Below, in pieces: positions 1-9,780 of a stretch of DNA of 64,000 bases. The translations under genes were made by a program, and so were the position numbers. The stretch lies in the NCBI RefSeq assembly GCF_002812955.1, contig NZ_PFXK01000007.1, positions 180,227-244,226 of the forward strand, in the 5' to 3' direction. Source of the stretch: Vibrio sp. HA2012. GTDB taxonomy: Bacteria; Pseudomonadota; Gammaproteobacteria; Enterobacterales; Vibrionaceae. The number at the start of each line of letters is the position of its first letter. Positions within the stretch are counted from its first letter, which is position 1. The notes beneath the pieces are model-generated. The model made no database searches and had not been told where the DNA came from. It saw only the letters and a list, made by a program, of their open reading frames with translations.

Positions 1-1193
1 TTCTTGGTGCTGGTCTGGCCTTTACACCATGTGTGTTTCCCATGTACCCAATCCTGACCGGTATCGTACTGGGTGGAGGTAAACGCAGTACCGGCCGGGC
101 ATTCAGTTTGTCTTTTGCCTATGTGCAGGGCATGGCACTGACTTATACCCTGCTTGGACTAGTCGTCGCTTCAGCCGGCCTGCAGTTTCAGGCAACATTG
201 CAGCATCCCTATGTTCTGACCGGGCTAAGCCTGATGTTTATTTTACTCGCCCTGTCAATGTTTGGTCTGTTCACCCTCCAGTTACCCGCAGCGGTTCAGA
301 CCCGGCTCAATGCACTCAGTAATCGTCAGCATGGCGGTCAGCTCTCCGGCGTATTTCTGATGGGGGTTATTTCCGGACTGGTCTGCTCCCCCTGCACCAC
401 AGCACCACTATCCGGTGCACTATTATACGTTGCTCAGAGCGGAGATCTGTTAACGGGAGGCCTCGCTCTGTATGCTCTGGGACTGGGTATGGGGATTCCG
501 CTGATTATGGTGGCCGTATTCGGTAACCAGCTACTGCCCAAAGCCGGGGAGTGGATGGACAGAATCAAGATACTGTTTGGTTTTATTCTGCTGGCAGCAC
601 CAATCTATCTGCTGGAACGCCTGCTTCCGGAAATAGTATCAACCACGCTCTGGTCTCTGCTGGGAATCACCCTGTTTGGCTGGCTTTATCATATCAAAAA
701 CACTCTCGAATTCGGCGGCTGGAAGCAAAGCCTGCTCGGTATTATTGCGGTTCTGGGTCTGCTGGGCTCTGGCATGCCCCTGTATCAAAGCTGGTTCGGT
801 TCAACAGAAACGACAACAGAACACAGTCTCCGTTTTCAGCCGATCCGTAACGTTGAAGAGCTTGAACAGCAGTTGCTGTTGGCAAAAGCTGCCGGAAAGC
901 CAGTGATGCTGGATTTCTATGCTGACTGGTGTGTCGCCTGTCTGGAGTTTGAAAAATATACGTTCCCGGCACCTGCAGTCAGAACTGCCCTAAATAATTA
1001 TGTGCTGCTTCAGGCCGATGTTACCGGCAATACAGCCGAGGATACAGAACTGTTTGAGCGCCTCCGCGTAATGGGCCTGCCAACCATCGATTTCTGGGAT
1101 CGTCACGGACAATACTATCCGGAAGCAAGGATTACCGGATATATGGAAGCAGAAGAATTCAGTTCTCATTTGACATATCTTGGATCTCAATAA
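1..1193 (+). CDS. dsbD: Thiol:disulfide interchange protein DsbD, C-terminal part (5' end outside window)
   Basis: The reading frame is open from base 3, so the true start and the periplasmic alpha domain lie upstream. What remains is the membrane beta domain and the periplasmic thioredoxin-like gamma domain. The first visible residues contain FTPCVFPM and a later segment has GLVCSPC: these are the paired membrane cysteines of DsbD that receive electrons from cytoplasmic thioredoxin. About eight hydrophobic segments follow. The gamma domain near the C terminus has the CXXC site in DWCVACLEF. DsbD carries reducing power across the inner membrane to DsbC and cytochrome-c maturation partners. 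A terminal DsbD-like paralogue is the only alternative. Confidence 0.95.
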   Translation, partial: LGAGLAFTPCVFPMYPILTGIVLGGGKRSTGRAFSLSFAYVQGMALTYTLLGLVVASAGLQFQATLQHPYVLTGLSLMFILLALSMFGLFTLQLPAAVQTRLNALSNRQHGGQLSGVFLMGVISGLVCSPCTTAPLSGALLYVAQSGDLLTGGLALYALGLGMGIPLIMVAVFGNQLLPKAGEWMDRIKILFGFILLAAPIYLLERLLPEIVSTTLWSLLGITLFGWLYHIKNTLEFGGWKQSLLGIIAVLGLLGSGMPLYQSWFGSTETTTEHSLRFQPIRNVEELEQQLLLAKAAGKPVMLDFYADWCVACLEFEKYTFPAPAVRTALNNYVLLQADVTGNTAEDTELFERLRVMGLPTIDFWDRHGQYYPEARITGYMEAEEFSSHLTYLGSQ

Positions 1194-1304
1194 CAGCAAT
1201 ATGATACAGCCGAATATGTGATATTACTCACATCAACCCGATTGAGAGCCTTTATCATACATAAGTTTCCGGCTAACCCTATTCCCTGCACCATAAGGAA
1301 ATCT

Positions 1305-1913
1305 ATGCACTCTCTTATCAAAGAAATCCGCGCAATTGCCCAGACGGGCCTGCACTATGTGCAGGATCCTTTCGATAAAGAACGTTATGAACGTCTGGCA
1401 GCTATCAGCCATGAGCTGTACGCCATGTACAGTAAAGCGGATCTGAAAACCATCGAACATTTTTTCTTTCCTGAACGGGGATACGCCACCCCGAAAGTGG
1501 ATCTGCGCTGTTGTATCATCAAAGATGGGAAGATCCTGCTGGTGAAAGAAAAATCAGACGGAAAATGGACCATGCCTGGCGGATGGGCCGATCAGAACGA
1601 AACTCCGCTGCAGGGGATCATCCGGGAGGTACAGGAAGAAGCAGGATATCAGATTAAAAACTGCCGTTTGTATGCCGTTCGGGATCGTGACAGCCATCCT
1701 TATACACCCAAATTTCCTGCCACAGTTTACAAACTGTTTTTTGTCGCCGAAGCGGATGAAGGGCATTTTGAAGAAAATACAGAAATTACCGAACTGGATT
1801 TTTTCCTGCCAGATCAACTACCGGAACTTTCCGAAGACCGGATCCTGACAGAAGACATCACTGCCGGTTTTGCTGCATTCGCCCTGCCGACCATCCCTGT
1901 CAGCGTAGATTAA
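1305..1913 (+). CDS. Nudix hydrolase with Nudix_N_2-type N-terminal region
   Basis: A 202-residue protein starting at the ATG at 1305, chosen because AAGGAA lies just upstream; the frame is open further up to 1218 but without a ribosome binding site. The N-terminal ~60 residues are helical and match the domain that often precedes a Nudix fold in ADP-ribose/nucleoside-diphosphate hydrolases. The Nudix box is complete: G, five residues, E, seven residues, then REVQEEAGY. The substrate cannot be read from sequence. It ends six bases before the stop of the convergent MFS gene, with no separate terminator between them. Confidence 0.85.
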   Translation: MHSLIKEIRAIAQTGLHYVQDPFDKERYERLAAISHELYAMYSKADLKTIEHFFFPERGYATPKVDLRCCIIKDGKILLVKEKSDGKWTMPGGWADQNETPLQGIIREVQEEAGYQIKNCRLYAVRDRDSHPYTPKFPATVYKLFFVAEADEGHFEENTEITELDFFLPDQLPELSEDRILTEDITAGFAAFALPTIPVSVD

Positions 1914-1919
1914 ATTTGC

Positions 1920-3095
1920 TCAGCGAACCTGCTCAGCAGGTTTGCTTTCTATCACAGAACATTTAGGCTCGACCCGGATAAACAGAGCCAGCAACCCCAT
2001 CACGGCCATACCCCAGAAGATATTGGCTCCCCAGCGCTCGAACCCCCAGCCACTGATCGTGGTCATCAGTGCCATAAAGGCCCCCAGCGGGATAGCATTA
2101 TACAACGCCTGCAGTGGTACCATCCGGCTCTGCGGTGCACTCTGAATATAGCGAATAGCCGCAATATGAGCGATGGCAAATGTCATCCCGTGCATCATCT
2201 GAATCAATGCAAGCCCCCACAGTTCCGTGGTTGCTGCAGTCAGTGTCCAGCGCAGCATGACCCCAACAGCCGAAGCCGTAAACATGGCCCGCATTCCCCA
2301 TCCGGTAAACAGCCTTTTACTGACCGCGAAAACAGCGATTTCCGAGATCACTCCCAGACTCCACAGATAACCGATAATGTCTTCCGAATGTCCGGCCCCT
2401 TTCCAGTAAATAGAACTGAAACTGTAATAAGCGGCATGACTACCCTGGATCAGCGAAATAAGAAGCAAAAAACGAACGACCTCTTTATCACTCAGCAGTG
2501 AGAATAATTTGGGTCTGACTGCCGACTCTCCGCTATCGGATACAGGCACGGGAACAGGGTTACGCATCGTCAACAGCAGAGAAACGATTGTGCCCGCCAG
2601 TGCTGTCCAGACAATAGCCTGACTACCGAACTGAGCAATCAGAAAGCCAACCACACTGGAACCACAGATAAAGGCAATCGACCCCCACAAGCGGGTTCTT
2701 CCGTAATCCAGCATTTTCAGTTTAGAGTAATAGTTGGTCATTGCATCAGAAAGCGGAATAGCCGGACCACAACAGAGATTAAACAGCACCGTCGCCAACA
2801 GCATCAGCCAGAAATTCCCGCCGGTAGCAAAGTGGAAGGCGATAAACAGTACCGACCCCAGACTCAGCCAGCGCAATGCCGGGATCAGATGTTCAACCCG
2901 GTGCAGACGTGGCGTAAGAAGTAGGTTGGACACACAGCGGGTTGCAAAACTGACCCCGATTAACAACCCGATATTGGCAGCCGATACCCCCTGCCCCTCA
3001 AACCATAATCCCCAGAACGGGATATAAACCCCATAAGAGAAGAAAAAGCCGAGGAAATACTGAGAAATCCATGCATAAGGGGATGGTGACAGCAT
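1920..3095 (-). CDS. MFS transporter, HcaT (3-phenylpropionate permease-like) family
   Basis: A 391-residue inner-membrane protein with about 12 hydrophobic segments. The N terminus (SQYFLGFFFSYGVYIPFWGL) and overall length match the HcaT/MFS_1_like branch of the major facilitator superfamily, whose E. coli member is annotated as a 3-phenylpropionate transporter. In vibrios these proteins usually stand alone without aromatic degradation genes, and no such genes are present here, so the substrate is unknown. It is convergent with the Nudix gene and divergent from aroQ. Confidence 0.8.
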   Translation of the reverse strand: MLSPSPYAWISQYFLGFFFSYGVYIPFWGLWFEGQGVSAANIGLLIGVSFATRCVSNLLLTPRLHRVEHLIPALRWLSLGSVLFIAFHFATGGNFWLMLLATVLFNLCCGPAIPLSDAMTNYYSKLKMLDYGRTRLWGSIAFICGSSVVGFLIAQFGSQAIVWTALAGTIVSLLLTMRNPVPVPVSDSGESAVRPKLFSLLSDKEVVRFLLLISLIQGSHAAYYSFSSIYWKGAGHSEDIIGYLWSLGVISEIAVFAVSKRLFTGWGMRAMFTASAVGVMLRWTLTAATTELWGLALIQMMHGMTFAIAHIAAIRYIQSAPQSRMVPLQALYNAIPLGAFMALMTTISGWGFERWGANIFWGMAVMGLLALFIRVEPKCSVIESKPAEQVR

Positions 3096-3458
3096 AAACA
3101 GGTCCTAATGGTAGAACAGACAGAAAACGGCATTATTATGCCCCTGTTTGAATGCTGAAAAAAGGGAATAAGTCGAGAATGATTTTTCCCCGTTATAGCA
3201 AACCGGGCCGATACAGCCGATCTGCACATTTTTGCTTACTTACTTTTTACGCACACAGGAAAAAGTGTTAACCCTGTTACAATCAAAACAGTTAATCATG
3301 GTGATTAGACCAGTAAATTGCTGCTATTTGCTGTGATTTATCTATAATCGTCAGTTAATTTGATAATTGATGAGATTCTTACTGGAATTTTGTCTTAAAG
3401 CTTCAGATAATAACTGTTATATATTTTTATAACCACGTTAAACGGAGATGACTTCAAG
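3096..3458. other. Intergenic region between divergent MFS gene and aroQ
   Basis: This 363-base gap contains no coding frame with a plausible ribosome binding site. It should hold the MFS promoter (leftward) and the aroQ promoter (rightward). A good -10 hexamer, TATAAT, lies at 3343-3348 on the + strand; the best upstream -35 candidate, TTGCTG at 3318-3323, gives a long 19-base spacer, so the assignment is tentative. The implied aroQ leader is about 100 bases and AT-rich. No riboswitch or repeat family was recognised. Confidence 0.5.
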
Positions 3459-3908
3459 ATGCCTGCAAAATTACGCATTCTGCTCTTAAATGGTCCAAAT
3501 CTGAATCTGTTGGGTGTTCGTGAGCCGGGACATTACGGAGCTCAAACCCTGAGTCAGATTGTTGACGAGCTGGAAACTCTGGCAACTGAATCCGGCGTGG
3601 AGCTGACACATTTACAGTCAAACCGGGAATATGAGCTGATAGAAGCCATTCATCAGGCACATAACCATGTGGATTTCATCATTATCAACCCGGCCGCTTT
3701 TACCCATACCAGCGTTGCGATTCGTGATGCACTGCTGGGTGTCTCGATTCCTTTTATCGAAGTACACCTGTCCAATGTGCATGCACGCGAACCGTTCCGT
3801 CATCATTCCTATCTGTCCGATAAGGCTGTAGGCGTGATTTGTGGCTTAGGAGCACAAGGGTACCAATTTGCACTGACTGCAGCAATTAAGTATTTAACCA
3901 ATGCCTGA
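3459..3908 (+). CDS. aroQ: Type II 3-dehydroquinate dehydratase
   Basis: A 149-residue cytoplasmic enzyme of the shikimate pathway that converts 3-dehydroquinate to 3-dehydroshikimate. The N-terminal signature [20 protein letters not shown], with the catalytic tyrosine following in HYG, and the C-terminal [21 protein letters not shown] region are typical of the dodecameric type II enzyme; the length matches the family. CGGAG lies upstream of the ATG. It precedes accBC, an arrangement common in gammaproteobacteria, and may be co-transcribed with them since only 96 bases separate aroQ and accB and no terminator is evident. Confidence 0.96.
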   Translation: MPAKLRILLLNGPNLNLLGVREPGHYGAQTLSQIVDELETLATESGVELTHLQSNREYELIEAIHQAHNHVDFIIINPAAFTHTSVAIRDALLGVSIPFIEVHLSNVHAREPFRHHSYLSDKAVGVICGLGAQGYQFALTAAIKYLTNA

Positions 3909-4004
3909 TTAATACGGTCATACATAACGAACGAGTAAGAACGAACTAATTTCACTCCCTTCTGTCTGAACGGGAATGACTCACGAAATAAAGAGAAAGA
4001 CACT

Positions 4005-4466
4005 ATGGATATCCGTAAAATTAAAAAGCTTATCGAATTAGTTGAAGAATCTGGTATCGCCGAGCTTGAAATCTCTGAAGGTGAAGAGTCGGTACGCATC
4101 AGCCGTGCTGGTAATATTGCCCCTCAAATGATGGCACCAATGCAATATGCAGCGGCTCCGGCTCCAGTGGCTGCTCCTGCCGCTCCAGTAGAATCCGCTC
4201 CAGCTGCACCTGCGGCTCCAGCCGAACCAACGGGTCACAAAGTCCTTTCTCCAATGGTCGGCACTTTCTACCGCTCACCAAGCCCGGAAGCGAAATCATT
4301 CATCGAAATAGGTCAGACAGTTAACGTTGGCGACACTCTGTGTATCGTTGAAGCAATGAAGATGATGAATCAGATTGAAGCAGATAAAGCAGGTATCGTC
4401 ACTGCTATCCTTGTTGAAGATGGTCATCCGGTTGAATTCGATCAGCCTCTTGTTATCATCGAATAA
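4005..4466 (+). CDS. accB: Biotin carboxyl carrier protein of acetyl-CoA carboxylase
   Basis: A 153-residue BCCP. The N-terminal ~35 residues form the region that contacts biotin carboxylase. They are followed by a flexible Ala/Pro-rich linker (about residues 40-75) and a C-terminal biotinyl domain with the biotinylation motif EAMKMMN, Lys119 being the modified residue. It carries carboxybiotin between AccC and the carboxyltransferase AccAD in the first committed step of fatty acid synthesis. accC follows 14 bases downstream. The ligase that biotinylates it, BirA, is encoded elsewhere in the window at 60194-61153. Confidence 0.97.
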   Translation: MDIRKIKKLIELVEESGIAELEISEGEESVRISRAGNIAPQMMAPMQYAAAPAPVAAPAAPVESAPAAPAAPAEPTGHKVLSPMVGTFYRSPSPEAKSFIEIGQTVNVGDTLCIVEAMKMMNQIEADKAGIVTAILVEDGHPVEFDQPLVIIE

Positions 4467-4480
4467 TAGGTATTGGTCAT

Positions 4481-5824
4481 ATGTTAGATAAATTAGTCAT
4501 CGCGAACCGGGGTGAAATTGCCCTGCGTATTCTTCGCGCATGTAAAGAGTTAGGCATCAAAACCGTTGCCGTGCACTCGACTGCAGACCGGGATCTGAAA
4601 CACGTACTGCTGGCAGATGAATCTATCTGTATCGGTCCTGCCCGTGGTATCGACAGCTACCTGAATATTCCCCGTATTATCTCTGCAGCAGAAGTGACTG
4701 GCGCAGTAGCCATCCACCCGGGATACGGTTTCCTGTCTGAGAATGCCGACTTTGCTGAACAGGTTGAGCGCAGCGGCTTTATTTTTGTCGGTCCGAAAGC
4801 AGAAACGATTCGTATGATGGGTGACAAAGTGTCTGCCATTACCGCGATGAAAAAAGCTGGTGTGCCTTGTGTACCGGGTTCTGACGGCCCGCTGAATGAC
4901 GATTCTGAAGTCAACAAGGCCCATGCAAAACGTATCGGCTATCCGGTTATTATCAAAGCCTCTGGTGGCGGTGGCGGCCGGGGTATGCGTGTTGTCCGTA
5001 ATGAGAAAGATCTGGTCGAAGCCATTGCAATGACCCGTGCGGAAGCGAAAGCGGCTTTCAACAACGACATGGTTTATATGGAAAAATTCCTGGAAAACCC
5101 TCGTCATGTAGAAGTTCAGATTATCGCGGACGGTCAAGGCGGAGCTATCCATCTGGGCGAACGTGACTGTTCTATGCAGCGTCGCCACCAAAAAGTGGTG
5201 GAAGAAGCTCCGGCTCCGGGCATTACTGAAGAGATGCGTAAATATATCGGTGAACGCTGTACCCGTGCTTGTATCGAAATCGGCTACCGTGGTGCCGGTA
5301 CATTTGAATTCCTGTATGAAAACGGTGAATTCTACTTTATCGAGATGAACACCCGTATTCAGGTAGAGCATCCGGTAACTGAAATGGTCACCGGTGTGGA
5401 TTTGATCAAAGAGCAGCTACGTGTTGCCGCCGGTCAGCCACTGTCGTTCACTCAGAACGATATCAAGATCCACGGTCATGCTATCGAATGTCGTATCAAC
5501 GCCGAAGATCCTGAACGCTTCCTGCCTTGTCCGGGCAAAATCGAACGTTTCCATTCTCCGGGTGGCATGGGCGTACGCTGGGAATCACATATTTACACCG
5601 GCTATACCGTTCCACCGCATTATGATTCCATGATCGGCAAACTGATCACCTTCGGTGAAAACCGGGATGTCGCCATTGCGCGGATGAGAAATGCGCTGGC
5701 CGAAATGATTGTTGAAGGCATCAAAACCAATGTGCCTCTTCAACAGGACATCATGAATGACGAAAACTTCCAGCATGGTGGTGCCAATATCCATTATCTG
5801 GAGAAAAAGCTGGGATTGCAGTAA
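4481..5824 (+). CDS. accC: Biotin carboxylase subunit of acetyl-CoA carboxylase
   Basis: A 447-residue ATP-grasp enzyme that carboxylates the biotin on AccB using bicarbonate and ATP. It has the N-terminal domain ([19 protein letters not shown]), the [15 protein letters not shown] motif, the glycine-rich ATP loop [12 protein letters not shown], and the catalytic [13 protein letters not shown] segment. Length matches the E. coli protein. It is the distal gene of the accBC operon and is followed by a strong terminator at 5849-5886. Confidence 0.97.
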   Translation: MLDKLVIANRGEIALRILRACKELGIKTVAVHSTADRDLKHVLLADESICIGPARGIDSYLNIPRIISAAEVTGAVAIHPGYGFLSENADFAEQVERSGFIFVGPKAETIRMMGDKVSAITAMKKAGVPCVPGSDGPLNDDSEVNKAHAKRIGYPVIIKASGGGGGRGMRVVRNEKDLVEAIAMTRAEAKAAFNNDMVYMEKFLENPRHVEVQIIADGQGGAIHLGERDCSMQRRHQKVVEEAPAPGITEEMRKYIGERCTRACIEIGYRGAGTFEFLYENGEFYFIEMNTRIQVEHPVTEMVTGVDLIKEQLRVAAGQPLSFTQNDIKIHGHAIECRINAEDPERFLPCPGKIERFHSPGGMGVRWESHIYTGYTVPPHYDSMIGKLITFGENRDVAIARMRNALAEMIVEGIKTNVPLQQDIMNDENFQHGGANIHYLEKKLGLQ

Positions 5825-5848
5825 GTCATCCGTTTCAGTATTGAATAC

Positions 5849-5890
5849 AAGGGCGGCGAGGCACATTATCTCCGCCCTTTTTTATTTTTT
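5849..5890 (+). terminator. Intrinsic terminator of accBC
   Basis: Stem AAGGGCGG pairs with CCGCCCTT across a 15-base loop and runs straight into a T-rich tail. It sits 25 bases after the accC stop. Confidence 0.85.
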
Positions 5891-5950
5891 CTTGCCGGAC
5901 ATCTGCTAAACTCCCCCACACATTTAACCGTTCAAACCGAGAGTGTTCCC

Positions 5951-6838
5951 ATGCCCTGGATTCAAATCAAACTCAATGCCACCGATACAAATGCAGAGTC
6001 AATCGGCGATATGCTGATGGAAGAGACCGGTGCACTGTCTGTAACCTTTCTGGATGCAAAAGATACCCCTGTATTTGAGCCCCTGCCGGGTGAAACCCGT
6101 CTGTGGGGAGAAACGGATGTCGTTGCTTTATACGACGCTGAAGTCGATACCGCATTGGTTCTGGAACAGATTAAAGCCTCCCGTCTGCTGGAAGAAGGTT
6201 TTGCCTTCAAGATCGAACAGCTGGAAGATAAAGACTGGGAACGCGAGTGGATGGAAAACTTCCACCCGATGCAGTTTGGCAAACGCTTGTGGATCTGCCC
6301 TAGCTGGCGTGAAATCCCCGAGCCTGACGCAGTAAACGTAATGCTGGACCCGGGTCTGGCCTTTGGTACAGGGACTCACCCGACAACCTCTCTGTGTCTG
6401 GAATGGCTGGAAGGCCTGGATCTGCAGGGTAAAACTGTGGTCGATTTCGGCTGTGGCTCTGGCATTCTTGCTATCGCAGCCATCAAACTGGGTGCCGAAA
6501 AAGTTATCGGTATCGATATCGATCCACAGGCAATTCTTGCTTCTACAGCGAATGCAGAACGTAATGGTGTCGCTGAACAACTGGAACTGTACCTACCTAA
6601 AGACCAGCCGGCCGATCTGCAGGCTGATGTCGTGGTTGCTAATATTCTGGCGGGCCCGCTACGCGATCTTTCTCCTGTGATCAAGGGGCTGATTAAACCA
6701 GAAGGCCTACTTGCTATGTCCGGCGTACTGGATACTCAGGCAGAAGATGTTGCCGGTTACTACCGTGACGAGCTGAACATCGAACCGATTGTTGAGATGC
6801 AGGAGTGGTGCCGGATTGCAGGACAAAAACGAGCATAA
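5951..6838 (+). CDS. prmA: Ribosomal protein L11 methyltransferase
   Basis: A 295-residue SAM-dependent enzyme that trimethylates lysines and the N terminus of ribosomal protein L11; its substrate RplK is encoded at 55624-56052 in this window. The N-terminal substrate-recognition domain ([12 protein letters not shown]) is followed by the Rossmann methyltransferase domain with motif [16 protein letters not shown] and the NILAGPL catalytic loop. Length is typical. It starts at the ATG at 5951 downstream of the accC terminator. Confidence 0.96.
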   Translation: MPWIQIKLNATDTNAESIGDMLMEETGALSVTFLDAKDTPVFEPLPGETRLWGETDVVALYDAEVDTALVLEQIKASRLLEEGFAFKIEQLEDKDWEREWMENFHPMQFGKRLWICPSWREIPEPDAVNVMLDPGLAFGTGTHPTTSLCLEWLEGLDLQGKTVVDFGCGSGILAIAAIKLGAEKVIGIDIDPQAILASTANAERNGVAEQLELYLPKDQPADLQADVVVANILAGPLRDLSPVIKGLIKPEGLLAMSGVLDTQAEDVAGYYRDELNIEPIVEMQEWCRIAGQKRA

Positions 6839-6924
6839 CAAGCTTGCTTTTATAAATTAAAAGGCTAATTGACTGAAAAACATGCAATTTAAAAAACAAA
6901 TTGTAAAATGCTCAAAAATTAGTC

Positions 6925-6961
6925 TTTTCACGCACCGAAAAAATGCGTAAAATGCGCGCCC
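6925..6961 (+). promoter_or_regulatory. dusB-fis promoter with GC-rich discriminator
   Basis: TTTTCA at 6925-6930, a 17-base spacer, then TAAAAT at 6948-6953. The bases after the -10 are GCGCGCCC, a GC-rich discriminator of the type found at stringently controlled and growth-rate-controlled promoters such as fis and stable RNA genes. It lies 28-64 bases upstream of dusB. The assignment is from sequence pattern only. Confidence 0.65.
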
Positions 6962-6988
6962 TTACTGGTACAGAACGATGATGCTGTT

Positions 6989-7954
6989 TTGAAAATCGGA
7001 AACTATCAACTTAAGAACAATCTGATTGTTGCCCCTATGGCAGGTGTCACCGATCGACCTTTTCGTGAGTTGTGTCTCCGGTATGGCGCAGGTATGGCTG
7101 TCAGTGAAATGATGTCCTCCAACCCGCGTCTGTGGAAAACATCAAAATCGAAACAGCGCATGGTACACGAGGGCGAATCCGGTATTCGCTCGGTACAGAT
7201 TGCAGGCGCAGATCCTCAGCTTATGGCTGAAGCTGCACGGCACAGTGTTGAGAACGGTGCGCAAATCATTGATATCAACATGGGGTGCCCAGCCAAAAAG
7301 GTGAATAAGAAACTGGCAGGCTCAGCCCTGCTTCAATACCCAGAAATCATCAAACAGATTCTGACCGCGGTAGTTGAGGCAGTGGAGGTTCCTGTTACTC
7401 TGAAAACCCGTACCGGCTGGAACACAGACAATAAGAACTGTGTTTCCATTGCACAAATGGCCGAAGACTGCGGCATACAGGCACTGGCTCTGCACGGTCG
7501 CACCAGAACCTGTATGTACAAAGGCGAGGCAGAATACGACAGCATTAAAGCCGTCAAAGCCGCAATTTCCATCCCTGTCATTGCCAACGGCGATATCGAC
7601 AGCCCGGAAAAAGCGCGCTATGTACTGGATTATACCGGTGCGGATGCTTTAATGATTGGACGCCCTGCTCAGGGGCGACCATGGATTTTCCAGGAAATCC
7701 GTCACTATTTGGAAAACGGCACCAAAATGCCCGAGCTTTCCTCCGGGGAAGTAAAAGGTATTTTGCTTGGCCATGTTCAGGAACTTCACCAGTTTTATGG
7801 AGAGTATCTGGGCCCCCGCATAGCCCGTAAGCATGTGGGCTGGTATCTGAAAGAGCATGGGCAGGCAAAAGAATTCAGCCGTACCTTCAACGCTATCGAT
7901 GCGGCTAACGACCAACTCGATGCGCTGCAGGGTTATTTTGAAAATGTTTCATAA
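6989..7954 (+). CDS. dusB: tRNA-dihydrouridine synthase B
   Basis: A 321-residue flavoenzyme that reduces specific uridines in the tRNA D-loop. It has the TIM-barrel FMN core with [15 protein letters not shown] near the N terminus, [14 protein letters not shown] around the catalytic cysteine, and a [18 protein letters not shown] phosphate-binding region; the C-terminal helical tRNA-binding domain follows. Homology places the start at a TTG codon (TTGAAAATCGG); the nearby ATGs at 6978 and 6981 are in another frame and end after three or four codons, overlapping the TTG. It is in an operon with fis, 23 bases downstream. Confidence 0.95.
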   Translation: MKIGNYQLKNNLIVAPMAGVTDRPFRELCLRYGAGMAVSEMMSSNPRLWKTSKSKQRMVHEGESGIRSVQIAGADPQLMAEAARHSVENGAQIIDINMGCPAKKVNKKLAGSALLQYPEIIKQILTAVVEAVEVPVTLKTRTGWNTDNKNCVSIAQMAEDCGIQALALHGRTRTCMYKGEAEYDSIKAVKAAISIPVIANGDIDSPEKARYVLDYTGADALMIGRPAQGRPWIFQEIRHYLENGTKMPELSSGEVKGILLGHVQELHQFYGEYLGPRIARKHVGWYLKEHGQAKEFSRTFNAIDAANDQLDALQGYFENVS

Positions 7955-7977
7955 TTACGAGAAGAGCTAGACAGAAT

Positions 7978-8274
7978 ATGTTCGAACAAAACCTGACTTC
8001 CGAACCACTAACAGTAACTACGGTAACGTCTCAAGATCAAATCACCCAGAAGCCACTACGTGACTCCGTAAAAGCTTCTCTGAAAAACTATCTTGCTCAG
8101 TTAAACGGTCAGGACGTCAATGACCTGTACGAACTAGTATTGGCTGAAGTTGAGCAACCACTACTAGACACCATCATGCAATACACCCGCGGTAACCAAA
8201 CACGCGCAGCCACTATGATGGGTATCAACCGTGGTACTCTGCGTAAGAAGCTGAAGAAATACGGCATGAACTAA
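7978..8274 (+). CDS. fis: DNA-binding protein Fis
   Basis: A 98-residue nucleoid protein that bends DNA and activates stable RNA promoters. The length is the standard 98 residues. The C-terminal helix-turn-helix ([20 protein letters not shown]) is essentially identical to E. coli Fis. It is the second gene of the dusB-fis operon behind a promoter with a GC-rich discriminator. A clear terminator follows at 8301-8340. Confidence 0.98.
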   Translation: MFEQNLTSEPLTVTTVTSQDQITQKPLRDSVKASLKNYLAQLNGQDVNDLYELVLAEVEQPLLDTIMQYTRGNQTRAATMMGINRGTLRKKLKKYGMN

Positions 8275-8300
8275 AACAAAGTTTATAACCTATTGATTTT

Positions 8301-8340
8301 AAAAGACCAAACCTTAGATGGTTAGGTCTTTTTTATTTTT
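8301..8340 (+). terminator. Intrinsic terminator of dusB-fis
   Basis: Stem AAAGACC with inner AACC pairs with GGTT and GGTCTTT, followed by a long T-rich tail, 27 bases after the fis stop. Confidence 0.85.
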
Positions 8341-8439
8341 GAACCCACAATAAAACCCACGCATGAAAAATCACCTCTAAACCTAAAACGAATTGAGGCG
8401 TTAATAAATAGCGATTGGTTCTATTATCCTTATAAAGCT

Positions 8440-8460
8440 AAGGGCGCATTCAGCGCCCTT
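8440..8460. terminator. Hairpin between fis and the convergent flavoprotein gene
   Basis: A perfect 8-bp stem AAGGGCGC/GCGCCCTT with loop ATTCA, 22 bases past the stop of the minus-strand gene. Neither side has a clean T run, so it is only a probable terminator or mRNA 3' protective hairpin. Confidence 0.45.
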
Positions 8461-8481
8461 GTTTGAGATGGTCTGTTCTGC

Positions 8482-9555
8482 TTATTTGTACTGGTGAAAT
8501 TTCTGTGCCAGATATGGATCCCACATGGCAGCGGTAGCACTCATGACCAAATCTGCGCCCATAGCAAGCCTGCGGTGCAGATCTCCGGCGTTCATCATGC
8601 CGCCTACTGAGCAAATCACAAATTCGTCTTTCCACTTCGTGCGCAGAGCAATAAGATTGTTTGTGACTTCTTCAGCCAGATCACCAATGGCAAACCCACA
8701 AGTACCGCTCGAAAGTCGCCCCTCTCCTGGCAGGGCTGCTTTGCCATCAGGAGTCATCACCTTACGTGGAATAGTATTGATGGCAGCAAAACCATCAACA
8801 AACGGTCGGTTCGCCTCGATAACCTTTTCCAGTTGTTCTGCAGGCATCCAGCCAAGCTTGATCATTAGCGGAGTATCACCAATGGATTCCCGGATCTTTT
8901 TAGAGACCAGCGCGGAGTTTTCCGGATCGGAGAACAGAGCCCCTTCTTTACTTCCTCCCAGATTAGGGCAGGAGTAGTTCACTTCAATCACTTTTGCTCC
9001 GGCCTCTTTGGCCATTGCCGCAACATAACCATAATCCTCAATCAGATTACGCTCTGTCAGACCCGGCGTACCATTGACGGAGACTATCATCAACTGACCC
9101 TTCCCCATCTTACGGTTGCCCGCTTCGATATCTTTCATCCATACAGATGGAGCCAGCGAGGGAACACCAAAAGAATTGGTGATAGTGATCCGCTCATCCT
9201 GTGACGGTCGCGTGCCTGGATGGATTTCAGTATTAATATCACTGTGACTAAACTGCTTGTTCGTATCCAGGAAAATACAGTTTGGTGCCGGGTGACAAGC
9301 ACGCTCAACACTTCTTACGGTTTTGTATACCGGAAGATCAAAGCCAAGCTGCGCATAAATATCACACCAATGACTATTCAACAAAGGCCCAGCCGGTACG
9401 CCAAGGCGAGAGTTAACTTCAAAGCCAAACACCTTGTGAGTCGGCTTGATCGCAGGTCGGGATGGGATCTCGGCATCAAAGAATGGACCGTTTTGGTAAT
9501 TATCCTCATAGGTTTTGAGAATGTCATAAAGTTCAAACTGGGTTGGTATTGCCAT
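8482..9555 (-). CDS. Dihydroorotate dehydrogenase-like FMN protein
   Basis: A 357-residue protein from the ATG at 9555, preferred over the upstream ATG at 9597 because AAGAGG sits six bases before it. It looks like an FMN TIM-barrel of the dihydroorotate dehydrogenase superfamily: VNYSCPNLGGSKEGALF resembles the active-site NxSCPN strand, TPLMIKLGW matches the flavin lysine strand, and CSVGGMMNAGDLHRRL the phosphate-binding loop. It lacks the membrane-anchoring N-terminal helix of PyrD and diverges elsewhere, so a role in pyrimidine synthesis is uncertain; it may oxidise another cyclic substrate. Confidence 0.75.
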   Translation of the reverse strand: MAIPTQFELYDILKTYEDNYQNGPFFDAEIPSRPAIKPTHKVFGFEVNSRLGVPAGPLLNSHWCDIYAQLGFDLPVYKTVRSVERACHPAPNCIFLDTNKQFSHSDINTEIHPGTRPSQDERITITNSFGVPSLAPSVWMKDIEAGNRKMGKGQLMIVSVNGTPGLTERNLIEDYGYVAAMAKEAGAKVIEVNYSCPNLGGSKEGALFSDPENSALVSKKIRESIGDTPLMIKLGWMPAEQLEKVIEANRPFVDGFAAINTIPRKVMTPDGKAALPGEGRLSSGTCGFAIGDLAEEVTNNLIALRTKWKDEFVICSVGGMMNAGDLHRRLAMGADLVMSATAAMWDPYLAQKFHQYK

Positions 9556-9780
9556 CAGAAGCCTCTTACTGAGTTGTACCAATATAAAATTGCGCAAATT
9601 CTAACGTTTGTCGGCGCTATTGAACACCGGTATTATTACTGTAGCTCTAAGACAACATGACAAAATACCCTGATTTACCCGGAAAAATTTGCCACCTGAG
9701 CATCGGTTCGAATTCATTTCCGTAGGAAAACGTGTCCGTGCAAAAATCACTGACAGAAATGATATAGCAGAACGCTTACT

